DNA of 64,000 nt from Alistipes sp. ZOR0009 (GTDB taxonomy: Bacteria > Bacteroidota > Bacteroidia > Bacteroidales > ZOR0009). The DNA lies in the NCBI RefSeq assembly GCF_000798815.1, contig NZ_JTLD01000004.1, positions 62,001-126,000 on the forward strand. The letters are read 5' to 3'. Both the position numbers and the translations under genes were made by a program. Of the stretch, positions 8,522 through 17,280 are shown one piece after another (the first letter of the stretch is position 1; each line of letters opens with the position of its first letter). A model generated the notes under the pieces. That model was not told the DNA's origin, did no database searches, and saw nothing but the letters and a program-made list of their open reading frames with translations.

Positions 8522-10090
8522 ATGCACTTAACCAAACATTATAGTGTTGTTCTAGTTATGCTCCTTTGCATGGCATCGATCGGGGTTTCGGCTCAGATCG
8601 ATGCCTCTAAGGGGGCTACCCCCTACGTACACTTTGCCCCCTCTGCCTTGCACCTCGACTCGTTAACCTTTCGTACACGCATGGTACTACAACATTGGGA
8701 CGAATCGAAAAGTAAACGGTACGTGCTAACAGAGGGAAACAGCGCAGAGGAAACCCGCTTTGTGGTAGATGGAGGAATAAGAGGCGATAAGCTGGCGAGC
8801 ATAGGATATGCATCCTATCAACGAGGTATGAGGGCAGGCGCAAAGTGGATAAATGCATTAACGCTGGCGCAGGGTAATCCGTATCAGGTGGCCGATACTT
8901 CTACAGGACGTTTTTATACAGAAAGCTACGCCTTTGGAGGAATGCTATCGTACAGGTTACGTCCGAAGCTGCTGGTAGGGGCAAACTTTGGATACAATGC
9001 GGGTACCGCATTCAAAACGGCAGATCCTCGACCTAAAAATACCTTCTTCGATCTGCAGGTTGGGCTATCGGCTCACTATAATGATGAAAAATGGCTGATG
9101 GGAGCAGCCTTTAGCTTGGGTAACTCGGCAGAAGATTTGGATATACGGGTCTTTACACCCAGCAAAAAGGTGCTTTTACTGCGCCCACTAGGGCTGCATC
9201 GGTTCGATTACCAGTGGACAGAGGAGGAAACCTACCAGCAAACAAAGTATGTAGGCACTACAACGCTGCTCGAATCGACCCTACAGCGCAAGCTTGGGGC
9301 AACCACCCTCTCGTTAGACATGCAGCTGAGAGGCATAAAACAGGAGCAACAAAAATCATCGCTGCTCACCCCCTACATCTATAAGCTAACAGAGGCCACC
9401 TATCGTGCTTCGCTAGAATCGCAAAAAGAGCTGAGCTATCAGCTATTTCAGGTATTTGCAGCTACATTTAATGGAAAAGGAACAGAGAATACCTTTACCA
9501 AGGTACTGGCCAACCCAACTACAACGGAATATAACTGGATAAAAACGGCCAGCTCGCAAAAGTATAGCTATAGCACAGCTAGCTACGGAGCAAGATATAT
9601 CTACCAAAAAGGCCGCGCAACCACAAAAAATTATAGCAAAATAGAGCTCGTAGCCAGCGAGCAGAGCTACAAGGAGACCTACGCCATCCCCCGCGAAAAA
9701 GCCTCCTACTCCATCACGTCGGTTAATGCCAGCATCGACCACCAGCTTAAATGGAGACGCCTCTACCTGATACCACATGCAGGAGTAGCCGCCCGCTTTA
9801 GCCATAGCAGCACCATTTCCCTCACCCCCATCGATGCAGCAACCGAAAATGCTGCCAGCGATGACCCCAAAGCCATACAGCTACGCCCCATAGCCGAGCA
9901 ATTTAGAAATGCCTACATCAACAACTACGAGGTGCTAAGCGCAAATACCTACTCGGGCGAATTAGGCGTTACCGTAACCACCCAGTATGGCCGTTCGCGC
10001 ATAGAAATCTTCCCCAAAGCAAGGTTAGTACACCTACCAAACCTTGGAAACTATAAGCTATACAGCATCACCCTTACCGTATTTATCTGA
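8522..10090 (+). CDS. outer-membrane beta-barrel protein (DUF6850-like)
   Basis: 522 residues with a signal peptide (MHLTKHYSVVLVMLLCMASI, cleavage after SAQ near 25). The body is rich in alternating polar/aromatic strands typical of outer-membrane barrels and ends in a terminal strand LYSITLTVFI. It is the third gene of the TonB-receptor/DUF4876 unit; this arrangement is what leads me to the DUF6850 barrel family. Probably an outer-membrane partner of the receptor. A terminator follows at once, closing the operon. Confidence 0.75.
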   Translation: MHLTKHYSVVLVMLLCMASIGVSAQIDASKGATPYVHFAPSALHLDSLTFRTRMVLQHWDESKSKRYVLTEGNSAEETRFVVDGGIRGDKLASIGYASYQRGMRAGAKWINALTLAQGNPYQVADTSTGRFYTESYAFGGMLSYRLRPKLLVGANFGYNAGTAFKTADPRPKNTFFDLQVGLSAHYNDEKWLMGAAFSLGNSAEDLDIRVFTPSKKVLLLRPLGLHRFDYQWTEEETYQQTKYVGTTTLLESTLQRKLGATTLSLDMQLRGIKQEQQKSSLLTPYIYKLTEATYRASLESQKELSYQLFQVFAATFNGKGTENTFTKVLANPTTTEYNWIKTASSQKYSYSTASYGARYIYQKGRATTKNYSKIELVASEQSYKETYAIPREKASYSITSVNASIDHQLKWRRLYLIPHAGVAARFSHSSTISLTPIDAATENAASDDPKAIQLRPIAEQFRNAYINNYEVLSANTYSGELGVTVTTQYGRSRIEIFPKARLVHLPNLGNYKLYSITLTVFI

Positions 10091-10107
10091 GATAAGGCTT
10101 TACATGC

Positions 10108-10142
10108 AAAAAGGGGAATAGCAATTAAGCTACTCCCCTTTC
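10108..10142. terminator. bidirectional terminator
   Basis: Stem AAAGGGGAATAGC / GCTACTCCCCTTT with one mismatch, flanked by A- and T-runs, between the convergent barrel gene and purF-like gene. Confidence 0.75.
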
Positions 10143-10162
10143 TATATTGTAAAAATATCGGC

Positions 10163-12055
10163 TTAGTAAGCGCGCTGGTTCTTTCCCTCGATGTAGTTGA
10201 TGAAAGCGGTGTTTACCACGCGATTTCCACCATCGGTTGGATAGTTTCCGGTAAAGTACCAGTCACCAAGGTCGTTCGGACAAGCTTCGTGAAGCCCCTC
10301 AACGGTTTGGTAAACAATTTCCAAGTCAGATTTCATGGCTTTAGGACGAAGCATCTCCGCAATCTTAGCAGATACCTGCTCGTCGGTAAAAGGACGGTAG
10401 ATATCCTTAACATGGTTGATGATCTCCTCCTTAGGAAGGTACTGCTGAGCCTTACAGCGCTGGTATACATCCTCGATAATGCTCTCCATTCCCTTCTCTT
10501 TTAGCAGCTCGATGGCAGCAGTAAAGGCAATAAAGTCACCCATCTTGGTCATATCTATACCATAGCAGTCGGGATAGCGAATTTGCGGAGCCGAGCTAAC
10601 GATAACAATCTTTTTAGGGCTAAGCCTGTCAAGCATTCTAAGAATACTTTGGCGTAGGGTTGTACCACGAACAATAGAATCGTCGATGATAACCAGGTTG
10701 TCTACGTTAGGAACAACGGTTCCGTAGGTAATATCGTAAACGTGGGCAACCATATCGTCGCGGTCCTGATCCTGCGTGATGAAGGTGCGCATTTTTACGT
10801 CCTTAACGGCAATCTTCTCAATTCTTGGGCGCTCGGAGATAATCTCAATAAGCCTTTCTTGGGTAATATTGCCGTTTGCCTCAATGATCTGCTGCTTTTT
10901 TTGCTCGGCCATGTAGCGTTCAACGCCCTCAACAAGACCGTAAAAGGCAGTTTCGGCAGTATTTGGGATGAAGGAGAACACGGTATTCTTCAAGTCGTAA
11001 TCAACCGTCTTTAAAACTTGGTTGGCAACCCCTTTTCCAAGGGCCTTACGCTCTATATAGATGTTTTTATCGGTTCCACGAGAGAAGTAGATGCGCTCGA
11101 AGGAGCATGACTTGCGGGTTTGGGGTACGCGAATCTGCTCGAGGGCTACATCGCCATTCTTACGGATAATAAGTGCCGTTCCGGGCTTAACCTGATGCAC
11201 CTCGCTGGCAGGAACGTTCATCACAGTTTGAATTACGGCACGTTCGGAGGCAACCACCACAATCTCATCATCGATGTAGTAGTTGGCAGGACGAATTCCC
11301 CAAGGGTCGCGAGCAACAAACGCATCGCCATGCCCAATAAGGCCAGCAAGCGCGTAACCGCCATCAAAATCTTTGGTGGCTATCTCAAGCACCTTTCTAA
11401 TATCGAGGTTGTCCTCAATCAGCTTGGTGATCTCCTTATTGTTGAAGCCCTCATTCTTGTACTTACGGAAGAGCATCTGGTTCTCCTCGTCGAGGAAGAA
11501 GCCCATCATCTCAAGAATGGTAACGGTGTCGGTAAAATCTTTTGGATGCTGTCCCAGATCAACAAGGTGCTTAAAGAGCTCGTCGACGTTGGTTAGGTTG
11601 AAGTTACCTGCAAGCACCAAGCTGCGAGTACGCCAGTTGTTGGCGCGCATCACCGGGTGAACAAAATCGATGGAGTGGTTACCAAATGTACCATAACGAA
11701 GGTGCCCTAGGTAAAGTTCTCCAGCAAAAGGGACATTTTCCTTGGCCCAAGCAGGGTCTAGCACCAGCGAGGAGTCTGCCATAGCAATTCCTTTACGAAT
11801 GTTGTCGAAAACATCCTTAATAGGAGCGGCGTTGTTAGAACGGTAGCGGTCGAAGTAGCGTTTACCTGGTTCGAGGTCTATTTTAACGCTAGCAACACCA
11901 GCACCGTCTTGTCCTCTGTTGTGCTGCTTTTCCATTAGGAGGTAAAGCTTCTGGATTCCATAAGTCCACGAGCCATATTTTTCCTTGTAGTACTCCATCG
12001 GTTTGCGAAGTCTAATCAGGGCTATGCCACACTCGTGCTTAATTTGGTCGCTCAT
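10163..12055 (-). CDS. purF: PurF-type glutamine amidotransferase/phosphoribosyltransferase
   Basis: 630-residue homologue of amidophosphoribosyltransferase, which makes 5-phosphoribosylamine from PRPP and glutamine at the first step of purine synthesis. The N-terminal Ntn glutaminase has its likely nucleophile at Cys9 (KHECGIA), implying removal of an eight-residue propeptide as in Bacillus-type PurF. The C-terminal phosphoribosyltransferase has the PRPP motif VIIDDSIVRGTTL near residue 455. It is 130-150 residues longer than ordinary PurF, with extra sequence in both domains; Bacteroidota often encode such a long form, sometimes beside a standard-length PurF, so its exact role here could be specialised. 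Followed by no cotranscribed gene. Confidence 0.9.
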   Translation of the reverse strand: MSDQIKHECGIALIRLRKPMEYYKEKYGSWTYGIQKLYLLMEKQHNRGQDGAGVASVKIDLEPGKRYFDRYRSNNAAPIKDVFDNIRKGIAMADSSLVLDPAWAKENVPFAGELYLGHLRYGTFGNHSIDFVHPVMRANNWRTRSLVLAGNFNLTNVDELFKHLVDLGQHPKDFTDTVTILEMMGFFLDEENQMLFRKYKNEGFNNKEITKLIEDNLDIRKVLEIATKDFDGGYALAGLIGHGDAFVARDPWGIRPANYYIDDEIVVVASERAVIQTVMNVPASEVHQVKPGTALIIRKNGDVALEQIRVPQTRKSCSFERIYFSRGTDKNIYIERKALGKGVANQVLKTVDYDLKNTVFSFIPNTAETAFYGLVEGVERYMAEQKKQQIIEANGNITQERLIEIISERPRIEKIAVKDVKMRTFITQDQDRDDMVAHVYDITYGTVVPNVDNLVIIDDSIVRGTTLRQSILRMLDRLSPKKIVIVSSAPQIRYPDCYGIDMTKMGDFIAFTAAIELLKEKGMESIIEDVYQRCKAQQYLPKEEIINHVKDIYRPFTDEQVSAKIAEMLRPKAMKSDLEIVYQTVEGLHEACPNDLGDWYFTGNYPTDGGNRVVNTAFINYIEGKNQRAY

Positions 12056-12103
12056 CTTTTGTTCTGATCTATTTTGTTTTCAAGAATTTCGGGAATAAAA
12101 AAA

Positions 12104-12121
12104 TCCCACTATAAGGGTGGG
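12104..12121 (-). terminator. terminator overlapping the SPOR gene stop
   Basis: On the minus strand TCCCACC, loop, GGTGGGA-type hairpin followed directly by seven T. The stem includes the TAG stop codon of the SPOR protein gene at 12109. Confidence 0.75.
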
Positions 12122-12588
12122 AAGCTGATCTTTTCCTTTACAGGATAAGCCTTAGGGTACTCCAACTTAATGATCTCGAGGAAGGCTCGGGCCTCACTTA
12201 AGGTTCTAAAGTTGCCAATAGAAACACGGAAGTAGGGCGATGAGTAGGTTCGATATGCCTTTTCGTTGGGATACTTCAGGGCAAGATCGTTAACCATAGC
12301 TTCGGATGCCTGTCGGGAGTTTTGTTTGTTGTCGGAATAGAGCCTTATACGGTAACCATCCATGCTAAATGCGCCGTCATTTCTAGATATCTGCAGCTGC
12401 ATGGCCATTTTTAGGAAAGAGGGTTCATTAAGGGTCACTTCAGCCCCTTTGTCGCCCTGTTTTGCCAGCTCGTCGTAGATGTTATAGCTAACAACGTGCT
12501 GTGTCGTATCTGTAGGATTGTAGTTTTGGGCAAATCCAGCCTTTAATCCTCCAATCAGAAGTACGGTGGCAATCAACAATTTCTTCAT
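12109..12588 (-). CDS. exported SPOR-domain protein
   Basis: 159 residues with signal peptide (cleavage after GFAQ near 21). Residues about 75-155 form a SPOR repeat pair: YRIRLYSDNKQNSRQAS, then YFRVSIGNFRTLSEARAFLE. SPOR domains bind denuded peptidoglycan glycans, often at the septum, so a periplasmic cell-wall role is likely. No enzymatic domain is present. A TACCTTTG -7 box lies at 12630-12637, about 40 bp upstream. Single-gene unit; terminator overlaps the stop. Confidence 0.85.
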   Translation of the reverse strand: MKKLLIATVLLIGGLKAGFAQNYNPTDTTQHVVSYNIYDELAKQGDKGAEVTLNEPSFLKMAMQLQISRNDGAFSMDGYRIRLYSDNKQNSRQASEAMVNDLALKYPNEKAYRTYSSPYFRVSIGNFRTLSEARAFLEIIKLEYPKAYPVKEKISFPPL

Positions 12589-12686
12589 TATTCAGTTCGT
12601 TTGCTGTTCTGGTGCGAACTATTTGGTTTCAAAGGTAGCAAAATCAATTTACTAATTAGCATCCACGGGCAATCAAAGCCTTCGTC

Positions 12687-13175
12687 TTACCGCTTAGCTC
12701 CCGGCATCAAGGTTTCTAGCCCTTTCACTAGGCTACCTACCTTTTGGTTTTCCACCTTTATCTTTTTCGAAAAGGGAAATGAGCTTACCTTTATATATCC
12801 GTTGGCGGTAAAGTCGTCAGGATTCAACTTTTTGCCAAGCAGCATCATGCCCGACGATAGAATGTTGGTAATGCGCACCTCCAAGGTTAGCGTCCGCTCC
12901 GAAACAGAGCGTGCTGGCACCACAACCTTCCCTACCGACGATATGTGGGCAAATTTTGCATCTTTTTTGATGATATCGAGGTTAACTTCGTTGAGTTTTA
13001 CCCGGCTACCGGTAGGATTGTTGACTTGCAGGTTCAAATCAACAATTATGGAGGATCCGTTAATCTCCTTAACGTTTACATTAGACACCTTTTCGATAGT
13101 GATATCCTTATAGCTGCTACATGAAGCAACCGTTAAGGCTATCAGCATAGCAATTACGAGTTTCGCTAGTCGCAT
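12687..13175 (-). CDS. LEA14-like (WHy-domain) lipoprotein
   Basis: 162 residues; lipoprotein signal ending in LTVASC with lipidated Cys at about 19. The rest matches the LEA type-2/water-stress-hypersensitive-response fold: strand pattern with LNLQVNNPTGSRVKLNEVNL (residues near 50-68), then a second sheet. In bacteria these small lipoproteins are of unknown function. It lies divergently from the lacI-type gene across an intergenic region with LacI-like operators, so shared control is possible but unproven. Confidence 0.82.
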   Translation of the reverse strand: MRLAKLVIAMLIALTVASCSSYKDITIEKVSNVNVKEINGSSIIVDLNLQVNNPTGSRVKLNEVNLDIIKKDAKFAHISSVGKVVVPARSVSERTLTLEVRITNILSSGMMLLGKKLNPDDFTANGYIKVSSFPFSKKIKVENQKVGSLVKGLETLMPGAKR

Positions 13176-13265
13176 AAGTTAGATTTTGTGGGGGCTAAAA
13201 TAGTAAAATAGGTGCGGTGAACCATTCTTTTTCCTGTAAAAAGCATTAATTCAGCAATTGGATGA

Positions 13266-13338
13266 AATTGCGCAATTATTTGAATAAAAAACTTGGATTT
13301 GCGCAAGGCATATTGTTTTTTATTGTAAAATTGTGCAA
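13266..13338. promoter_or_regulatory. array of three LacI-type operator-like palindromes
   Basis: AATTGCGCAATT at 13266-13277, TTGCGCAA at 13299-13306 and TTGTGCAA (one mismatch) at 13331-13338. The three cores are 31 and 32 bp apart, close to three helical turns, and have the central CG typical of LacI-family operators. They lie just upstream of the lacI-type gene at 13356 and downstream of the divergent LEA14-like start. Inferred autoregulatory sites. Confidence 0.5.
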
Positions 13339-13355
13339 ACAAAAGTGTCCTTTTT

Positions 13356-14378
13356 ATGAAACGGATGGATATAACCATAGATGACATCGCAAGCGAGCTG
13401 GGTATTTCGGTATCAACAGTATCGCGCGCGCTAAACAACCATCCTCGTATAAGCGATGCTACTAAGCAGAAGGTTTTAAAGATGGCCAAAGAGTTGGGCT
13501 ACAAACCAGGTTTGTCGGATTACGGCAAGCGGTTGGTTTCCACAGGGCAAATTGTTGCGCTGGTATGCCCCCACTTGAATAGCCGAATGTACCGAACCGC
13601 TCTAGATAAGCTTCAAAAGGTTCTACTTCCGAAAGGGATTATCGTTTCATCATTCTTTACAGGGAATGATACGATAGTGGAGAAGCAAATTGTAGAGCGA
13701 ATTATCGAAGTAAAACCTGCGCTTGTAGTGCTTTCAACCTCTGTAGACACCACCGACTATAGCCACTTTGGGCAGCTCATTGATGCGGGTATTCCGCTAG
13801 TTTGCTTTAACCGTGTAAACTTCGACTATCCCGTGCCCAAGATCATTGCAGATAATTTCCAAGGGGCTTTTTCTGCCGCTAGCAAGTTTATTAATAGCGG
13901 CGCTAATCGGATTGGGGTTATAGTAGGTAGCCGTCGCTGCCCCATTTACGAGGAGATTGTAAAAGGTATCAAGCAGGCCGTATACAAGGCTGGAATGGCT
14001 TGGAGATCGGAGTATGTCGTTAACTGCGATTTGGAAGACAACTCGGTAGACCATGCCATTGAGTACCTATTCTCACTACCTGAGCCTCCCAACGCAATGA
14101 TCGTAGCCAAACCGCACAATGTGCTGCTGCTAATACAGTCGTTGAAGGCCAAAAACATCAACGTACCTAACGACATTCCGGTGATAGCCTTTGGTTCGTT
14201 CGAATACAACAAATTTATAACCCCCTCTATTTCGACCATAGAGGTAGATGCCAACCGAATGGCCGACGAGCTAGCGGCCAAGGTTGAGGAGATGCTCTCG
14301 GAAGATAATGAGCACATCACCTCCAATACGATTATTGTTCCAACCGATCTTTTTGTGCGAGGAACAAGCTTTAGGTAA
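13356..14378 (+). CDS. LacI-family transcriptional regulator
   Basis: 340 residues. N-terminal LacI helix-turn-helix with hinge: ITIDDIASELGISVSTVSRA, followed by LNNHPRISDATKQKV (residues 4-40). The remaining residues 65-335 form the periplasmic-binding-protein-like effector domain ending in VDLFVRGTSF-like PTDLFVRGTSFR. It probably senses a sugar or nucleoside. The gene is 26 bp upstream of a ROK-family gene and preceded by three operator-like palindromes. The usual partner set (sugar transporter, glycosidase) is not adjacent, so the regulon may lie elsewhere. Confidence 0.93.
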   Translation: MKRMDITIDDIASELGISVSTVSRALNNHPRISDATKQKVLKMAKELGYKPGLSDYGKRLVSTGQIVALVCPHLNSRMYRTALDKLQKVLLPKGIIVSSFFTGNDTIVEKQIVERIIEVKPALVVLSTSVDTTDYSHFGQLIDAGIPLVCFNRVNFDYPVPKIIADNFQGAFSAASKFINSGANRIGVIVGSRRCPIYEEIVKGIKQAVYKAGMAWRSEYVVNCDLEDNSVDHAIEYLFSLPEPPNAMIVAKPHNVLLLIQSLKAKNINVPNDIPVIAFGSFEYNKFITPSISTIEVDANRMADELAAKVEEMLSEDNEHITSNTIIVPTDLFVRGTSFR

Positions 14379-14404
14379 TTCAACTAATGAAAAGATATTA
14401 AGCT

Positions 14405-15286
14405 ATGATATTTACAGGAGATACCGAAGAGGTTATTGTTGGCGTTAACATGAGCGGGCGCAACATCCAGGTAGGCCGTATAAAAGGCGAAGCTATCGAA
14501 CAGAAGACTTCGCGCAAGATAAATAACCGTGAGGTTGAAGATGTAATTCTTCGCGAGCTAATCTCCACCATTGAGGAGGTAATGACCCCTGAAGTTACCA
14601 GCATTGGCATTGGAGTTCCAAGCGTTGTAGATGTAAAGGAAGGAATTGTCTACAAGGTAATCAACATCCCTTCGTGGCGGAAGGTACACCTTAAAGCCAT
14701 CCTCGAGCAGCAATTCGGGGTTACCGTTTACGTAAACAACAACGCCAACTGCTTTGCTATTGGCGAAAAATACTTCGGCCACGGGCTTTCGTATGACAAT
14801 CTTGTTGGCCTAACAATAGGAACGGGCGTAGGTGCTGGCATTATCTTTAACGGGCACCTCTACTCTGGAAGAAACTGTGTGGCCGGAGAGTTTGGACTTA
14901 TTCCATACAAAGAAAAAGACTACGAATTCTACTGCTCCGAAGGGTATTTCGAGGAAAAATATGGCATTAAGGCCGAAACTTTCTTGGATAGAGCCGAAGA
15001 TGGAGATAAAATTGCGCTGGCCATATTCGAGCAATTCGGATACGATGTGGGAAACCTCATCAAAACCATCATGTACTCGGTAGACCCAGACATCATTGTC
15101 ATTGGAGGTGCACTATCTAAGGCATTTTCTTACTTCGAGAAGACAATGCTAGAGCAAATTCGCTCATTCTACTACCGCGAGCCAGCCGAGCGGTTAAAAA
15201 TTGTACAGACAGAAACGCCTGATATTGCAATTTTTGGAGCGGCAGCACTTTGCCTTGACGCCAAAAACAAGATACTTTTTAAATAG
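14405..15286 (+). CDS. ROK-family protein with degraded kinase motifs
   Basis: 293 residues with the ROK/actin-like ATPase fold: GLTIGTGVGAGIIFNGHLYS (near 134-153), AGEFG, and DIIVIGGALS (near 230). ROK sugar kinases need an N-terminal DxGGT phosphate loop, a catalytic Asp in a NDAN motif and a His/CxCGxxGC zinc site. Here they read NMSGR (residues 15-19), NNAN with Asn113 in place of the catalytic Asp, and GEFGLIP followed by a Cys-poor segment. It is therefore probably a non-catalytic sugar- or nucleotide-binding protein, perhaps a sensor partner of the LacI protein encoded just upstream. A weakly active kinase cannot be excluded. A strong terminator follows. Confidence 0.85.
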   Translation: MIFTGDTEEVIVGVNMSGRNIQVGRIKGEAIEQKTSRKINNREVEDVILRELISTIEEVMTPEVTSIGIGVPSVVDVKEGIVYKVINIPSWRKVHLKAILEQQFGVTVYVNNNANCFAIGEKYFGHGLSYDNLVGLTIGTGVGAGIIFNGHLYSGRNCVAGEFGLIPYKEKDYEFYCSEGYFEEKYGIKAETFLDRAEDGDKIALAIFEQFGYDVGNLIKTIMYSVDPDIIVIGGALSKAFSYFEKTMLEQIRSFYYREPAERLKIVQTETPDIAIFGAAALCLDAKNKILFK

Positions 15287-15306
15287 GCTTCCTTAACAGG
15301 AAAGGC

Positions 15307-15342
15307 AAAAGGGGACAAGCAATGTAGCTTATCCCCTTTTTT
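15307..15342 (+). terminator. terminator of the lacI-ROK operon
   Basis: AAAAGGGGACAAGC / GCTTATCCCCTTTT stem with one mismatch followed by six T. Confidence 0.8.
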
Positions 15343-15452
15343 CATCTTATCGATCCTATGACCTATTTTTGAAGAAAAAAGAAAAAAATTACCGCTTCGG
15401 TGTAATAGATCCCCATGAATTTCGTCTTCTCTATAAACAAGCAAATCAAGGA

Positions 15453-15971
15453 ATGCTAAGGGTAAACAGTCCAACCATACGGGATAGGTTATTAAGGGTG
15501 GCGCAACGCCTACTCGGTAGTAAAGAGGAGGCCGAAGATGTTGCTCAGGAAGTGCTACTAAAGCTTTGCCAACGAAACGACATACAATCGTTGCAAAACG
15601 TGGAGGCATACGCCGTAACTATGGCAAAAAATCTATGCTTCGATATAAAAAGAAAGCTAGGGCGAACTAGGATGGTGGAATTAGACAAGGCCTCCCATAA
15701 GTTGGACAACCACACCCCCGAAACATGCCTTGAAAGTAGCGAAAGCTACAGCCTAATAAGGCAAACAATGGAGCAACTTAACGACAGCTACAAGCTGGTT
15801 ATCCATTTGAGGGATATTGAAGAGCTGGAGTATTCGGAAATATCATCCATCATGCAAATGACGGAAAATCAGGTAAGGGTAACACTCTCGCGAGCTAGAA
15901 AAAAACTGAGAGACTCCCTGCTTAACGAACAAAACAAGGAATATGAAACAAGTAGAAGAGCTGCTAGATAA
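15453..15971 (+). CDS. ECF-type RNA polymerase sigma factor
   Basis: 172 residues from the ATG at 15453; the longer frame would need a TTG at 15369 and 172 is the usual ECF size. Region 2 is seen in LLGSKEEAEDVAQEVLLKL with the following AYAVTMAKNLCFDIKR; region 4 is SYKLVIHLRDIEELEYSEIS then TENQVRVTLSRARKKLR. Its 3' end overlaps the next gene by 29 bp. The three-gene arrangement (sigma, single-TM protein, DUF4252 protein) is a known Bacteroidota module. The start is uncertain because AAGGA sits immediately against the ATG. Confidence 0.88.
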   Translation: MLRVNSPTIRDRLLRVAQRLLGSKEEAEDVAQEVLLKLCQRNDIQSLQNVEAYAVTMAKNLCFDIKRKLGRTRMVELDKASHKLDNHTPETCLESSESYSLIRQTMEQLNDSYKLVIHLRDIEELEYSEISSIMQMTENQVRVTLSRARKKLRDSLLNEQNKEYETSRRAAR

Positions 15972-16557
15972 ATATTTTGAGGGAGAAACCTCTATCGAAG
16001 AGGAGAAGTGGCTTAAAGAATACTTCCGAACAACCTTCGTTTTGCCATCACATTTAGAGCAATACCGTTCATTATTTGGCTATTTCGAAAATGAACGGAC
16101 AATAACAAGCAGCAGAACTAATCTACGCAGCTCGATGCCTAATAGGCGACAAATGGTATGGGGAATTGTAGCGGCAACAGCAGCATGCATAGCCTACCTT
16201 ATCATACCTCAAGTAGAACAGCCAAACCTACCTTCGCTGGCACCAGCACCCGTTGTGGAGGTTGTTAGGCCAAAGCCTAATGTTTCTATCGAGGTAAAGA
16301 TAAAGCCAACAGAACAAAAAAATATTGGGTTAGCACCCCAAAAGAATCGAATAAAAAAGACGGAGACACCAAAAGAAAGGAAAGTCCCCAAGCAACGATC
16401 GCGCAAAAAGGATGCTTTTGATCCAATCAAAAATGTAAACCAGGTGGAAAAAAGCATGCGTAAGCTGGATGTGATACAAGAGATGAACAGTTCTCTGGCA
16501 CCACTAACAAGTTTAGCCTACTTAGAGGAGTACCTCCAAAATAAAAACAGTAACTAA
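15943..16557 (+). CDS. single-pass membrane protein, anti-sigma candidate
   Basis: 204 residues. Residues 1-50 are an acidic, helical cytoplasmic segment (VEELLDKYFEGETSIEEEKW) of the kind seen in Bacteroidota anti-sigma partners. One transmembrane helix lies at about 72-88 (VWGIVAATAACIAYLIIP). The periplasmic part is basic and Pro-rich with no recognised domain. Overlap with the sigma gene by 29 bp implies coupled translation. No zinc anti-sigma (HxxxCxxC) motif is present, so the anti-sigma role is inferred from context. Confidence 0.75.
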   Translation: MKQVEELLDKYFEGETSIEEEKWLKEYFRTTFVLPSHLEQYRSLFGYFENERTITSSRTNLRSSMPNRRQMVWGIVAATAACIAYLIIPQVEQPNLPSLAPAPVVEVVRPKPNVSIEVKIKPTEQKNIGLAPQKNRIKKTETPKERKVPKQRSRKKDAFDPIKNVNQVEKSMRKLDVIQEMNSSLAPLTSLAYLEEYLQNKNSN

Positions 16558-16568
16558 AAACAAACAAT

Positions 16569-17252
16569 ATGAAGAAGTTTAGAAGGATGGCCATACTTGC
16601 CATCGCAGGTGTAGTAGCTTTTGCAAGCAGCGCAAACGCCCAGTGTAAGGTCGAAGATGTTATTGAAAAGTATAAATCCGACAATCGATGCAACAGCGTC
16701 AACATGAGCAAGGCAATGCTCAATATTTTGATGAAACAGCGTGGATTTAACGATCATGATAGTGATTTGAAGAATTTGAACGTTGTAAAAATTTTATCGG
16801 TAAAAATACCTAAAAGCAAAATTTCGACATTTATTATGGGGCCTAATGACAGCTTTTACTTTGATACCGACAACATGACCTTAGAAACAAAAACAGGCAG
16901 AGACAAGGAGGCGCAAGAAAAGCTTAGAAAGGAGAAAAAATTACAAAAAGAGGCTGAACAAAAAAGAATACAGGAGGAGTATAAAGATCTTGGAGAAACC
17001 ATCCTTAAGGAAGCGAACGCTTGTATTGATGCGGCTAAGTATACCGAGATGATGAGCGTTAACGACAACGGTAAAAAAGTGAAGTACTACGCCATGCAGG
17101 AGGGCGAAAAAATTAAAGAGTTTATCGTTATAACTCAAAGCAACAAGGAGAATAGCCTAATTCTAATTAAAGGCAGCGACATTCAAATATCGTCATTAGG
17201 CCAACTAAGCGGACTAATTCCTAGCGCTGATATAGACATCGACTTGTACTAA
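16569..17252 (+). CDS. DUF4252-type exported protein
   Basis: 227 residues; signal peptide ending SSANAQ near 25. It follows the anti-sigma candidate by 11 bp. Pattern and position match DUF4252 proteins, often associated with ECF sigma operons in Bacteroidota. Between the two recognisable halves is a strongly charged helical insert (residues near 108-140, rich in Lys/Glu, likely coiled coil) that separates the N-terminal part from the C-terminal ITQSNKENSLILIKGSDIQI. Function unknown; perhaps envelope sensing. Ends in a bidirectional terminator. Confidence 0.75.
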   Translation: MKKFRRMAILAIAGVVAFASSANAQCKVEDVIEKYKSDNRCNSVNMSKAMLNILMKQRGFNDHDSDLKNLNVVKILSVKIPKSKISTFIMGPNDSFYFDTDNMTLETKTGRDKEAQEKLRKEKKLQKEAEQKRIQEEYKDLGETILKEANACIDAAKYTEMMSVNDNGKKVKYYAMQEGEKIKEFIVITQSNKENSLILIKGSDIQISSLGQLSGLIPSADIDIDLY

Positions 17253-17280
17253 TTAGCATACGAAAGAGCAACTAAATAGG

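Noticed and set aside
11120-11596. Long plus-strand ORF opposite the purF-like gene
   Set aside because: Lies wholly antisense to a well-supported enzyme and has no recognisable features; a shadow frame.
15369-15452. N-terminal extension of the first ECF sigma factor starting at TTG
   Set aside because: Requires a TTG start; the protein from the ATG at 15453 already has full ECF length and begins just ahead of region 2.
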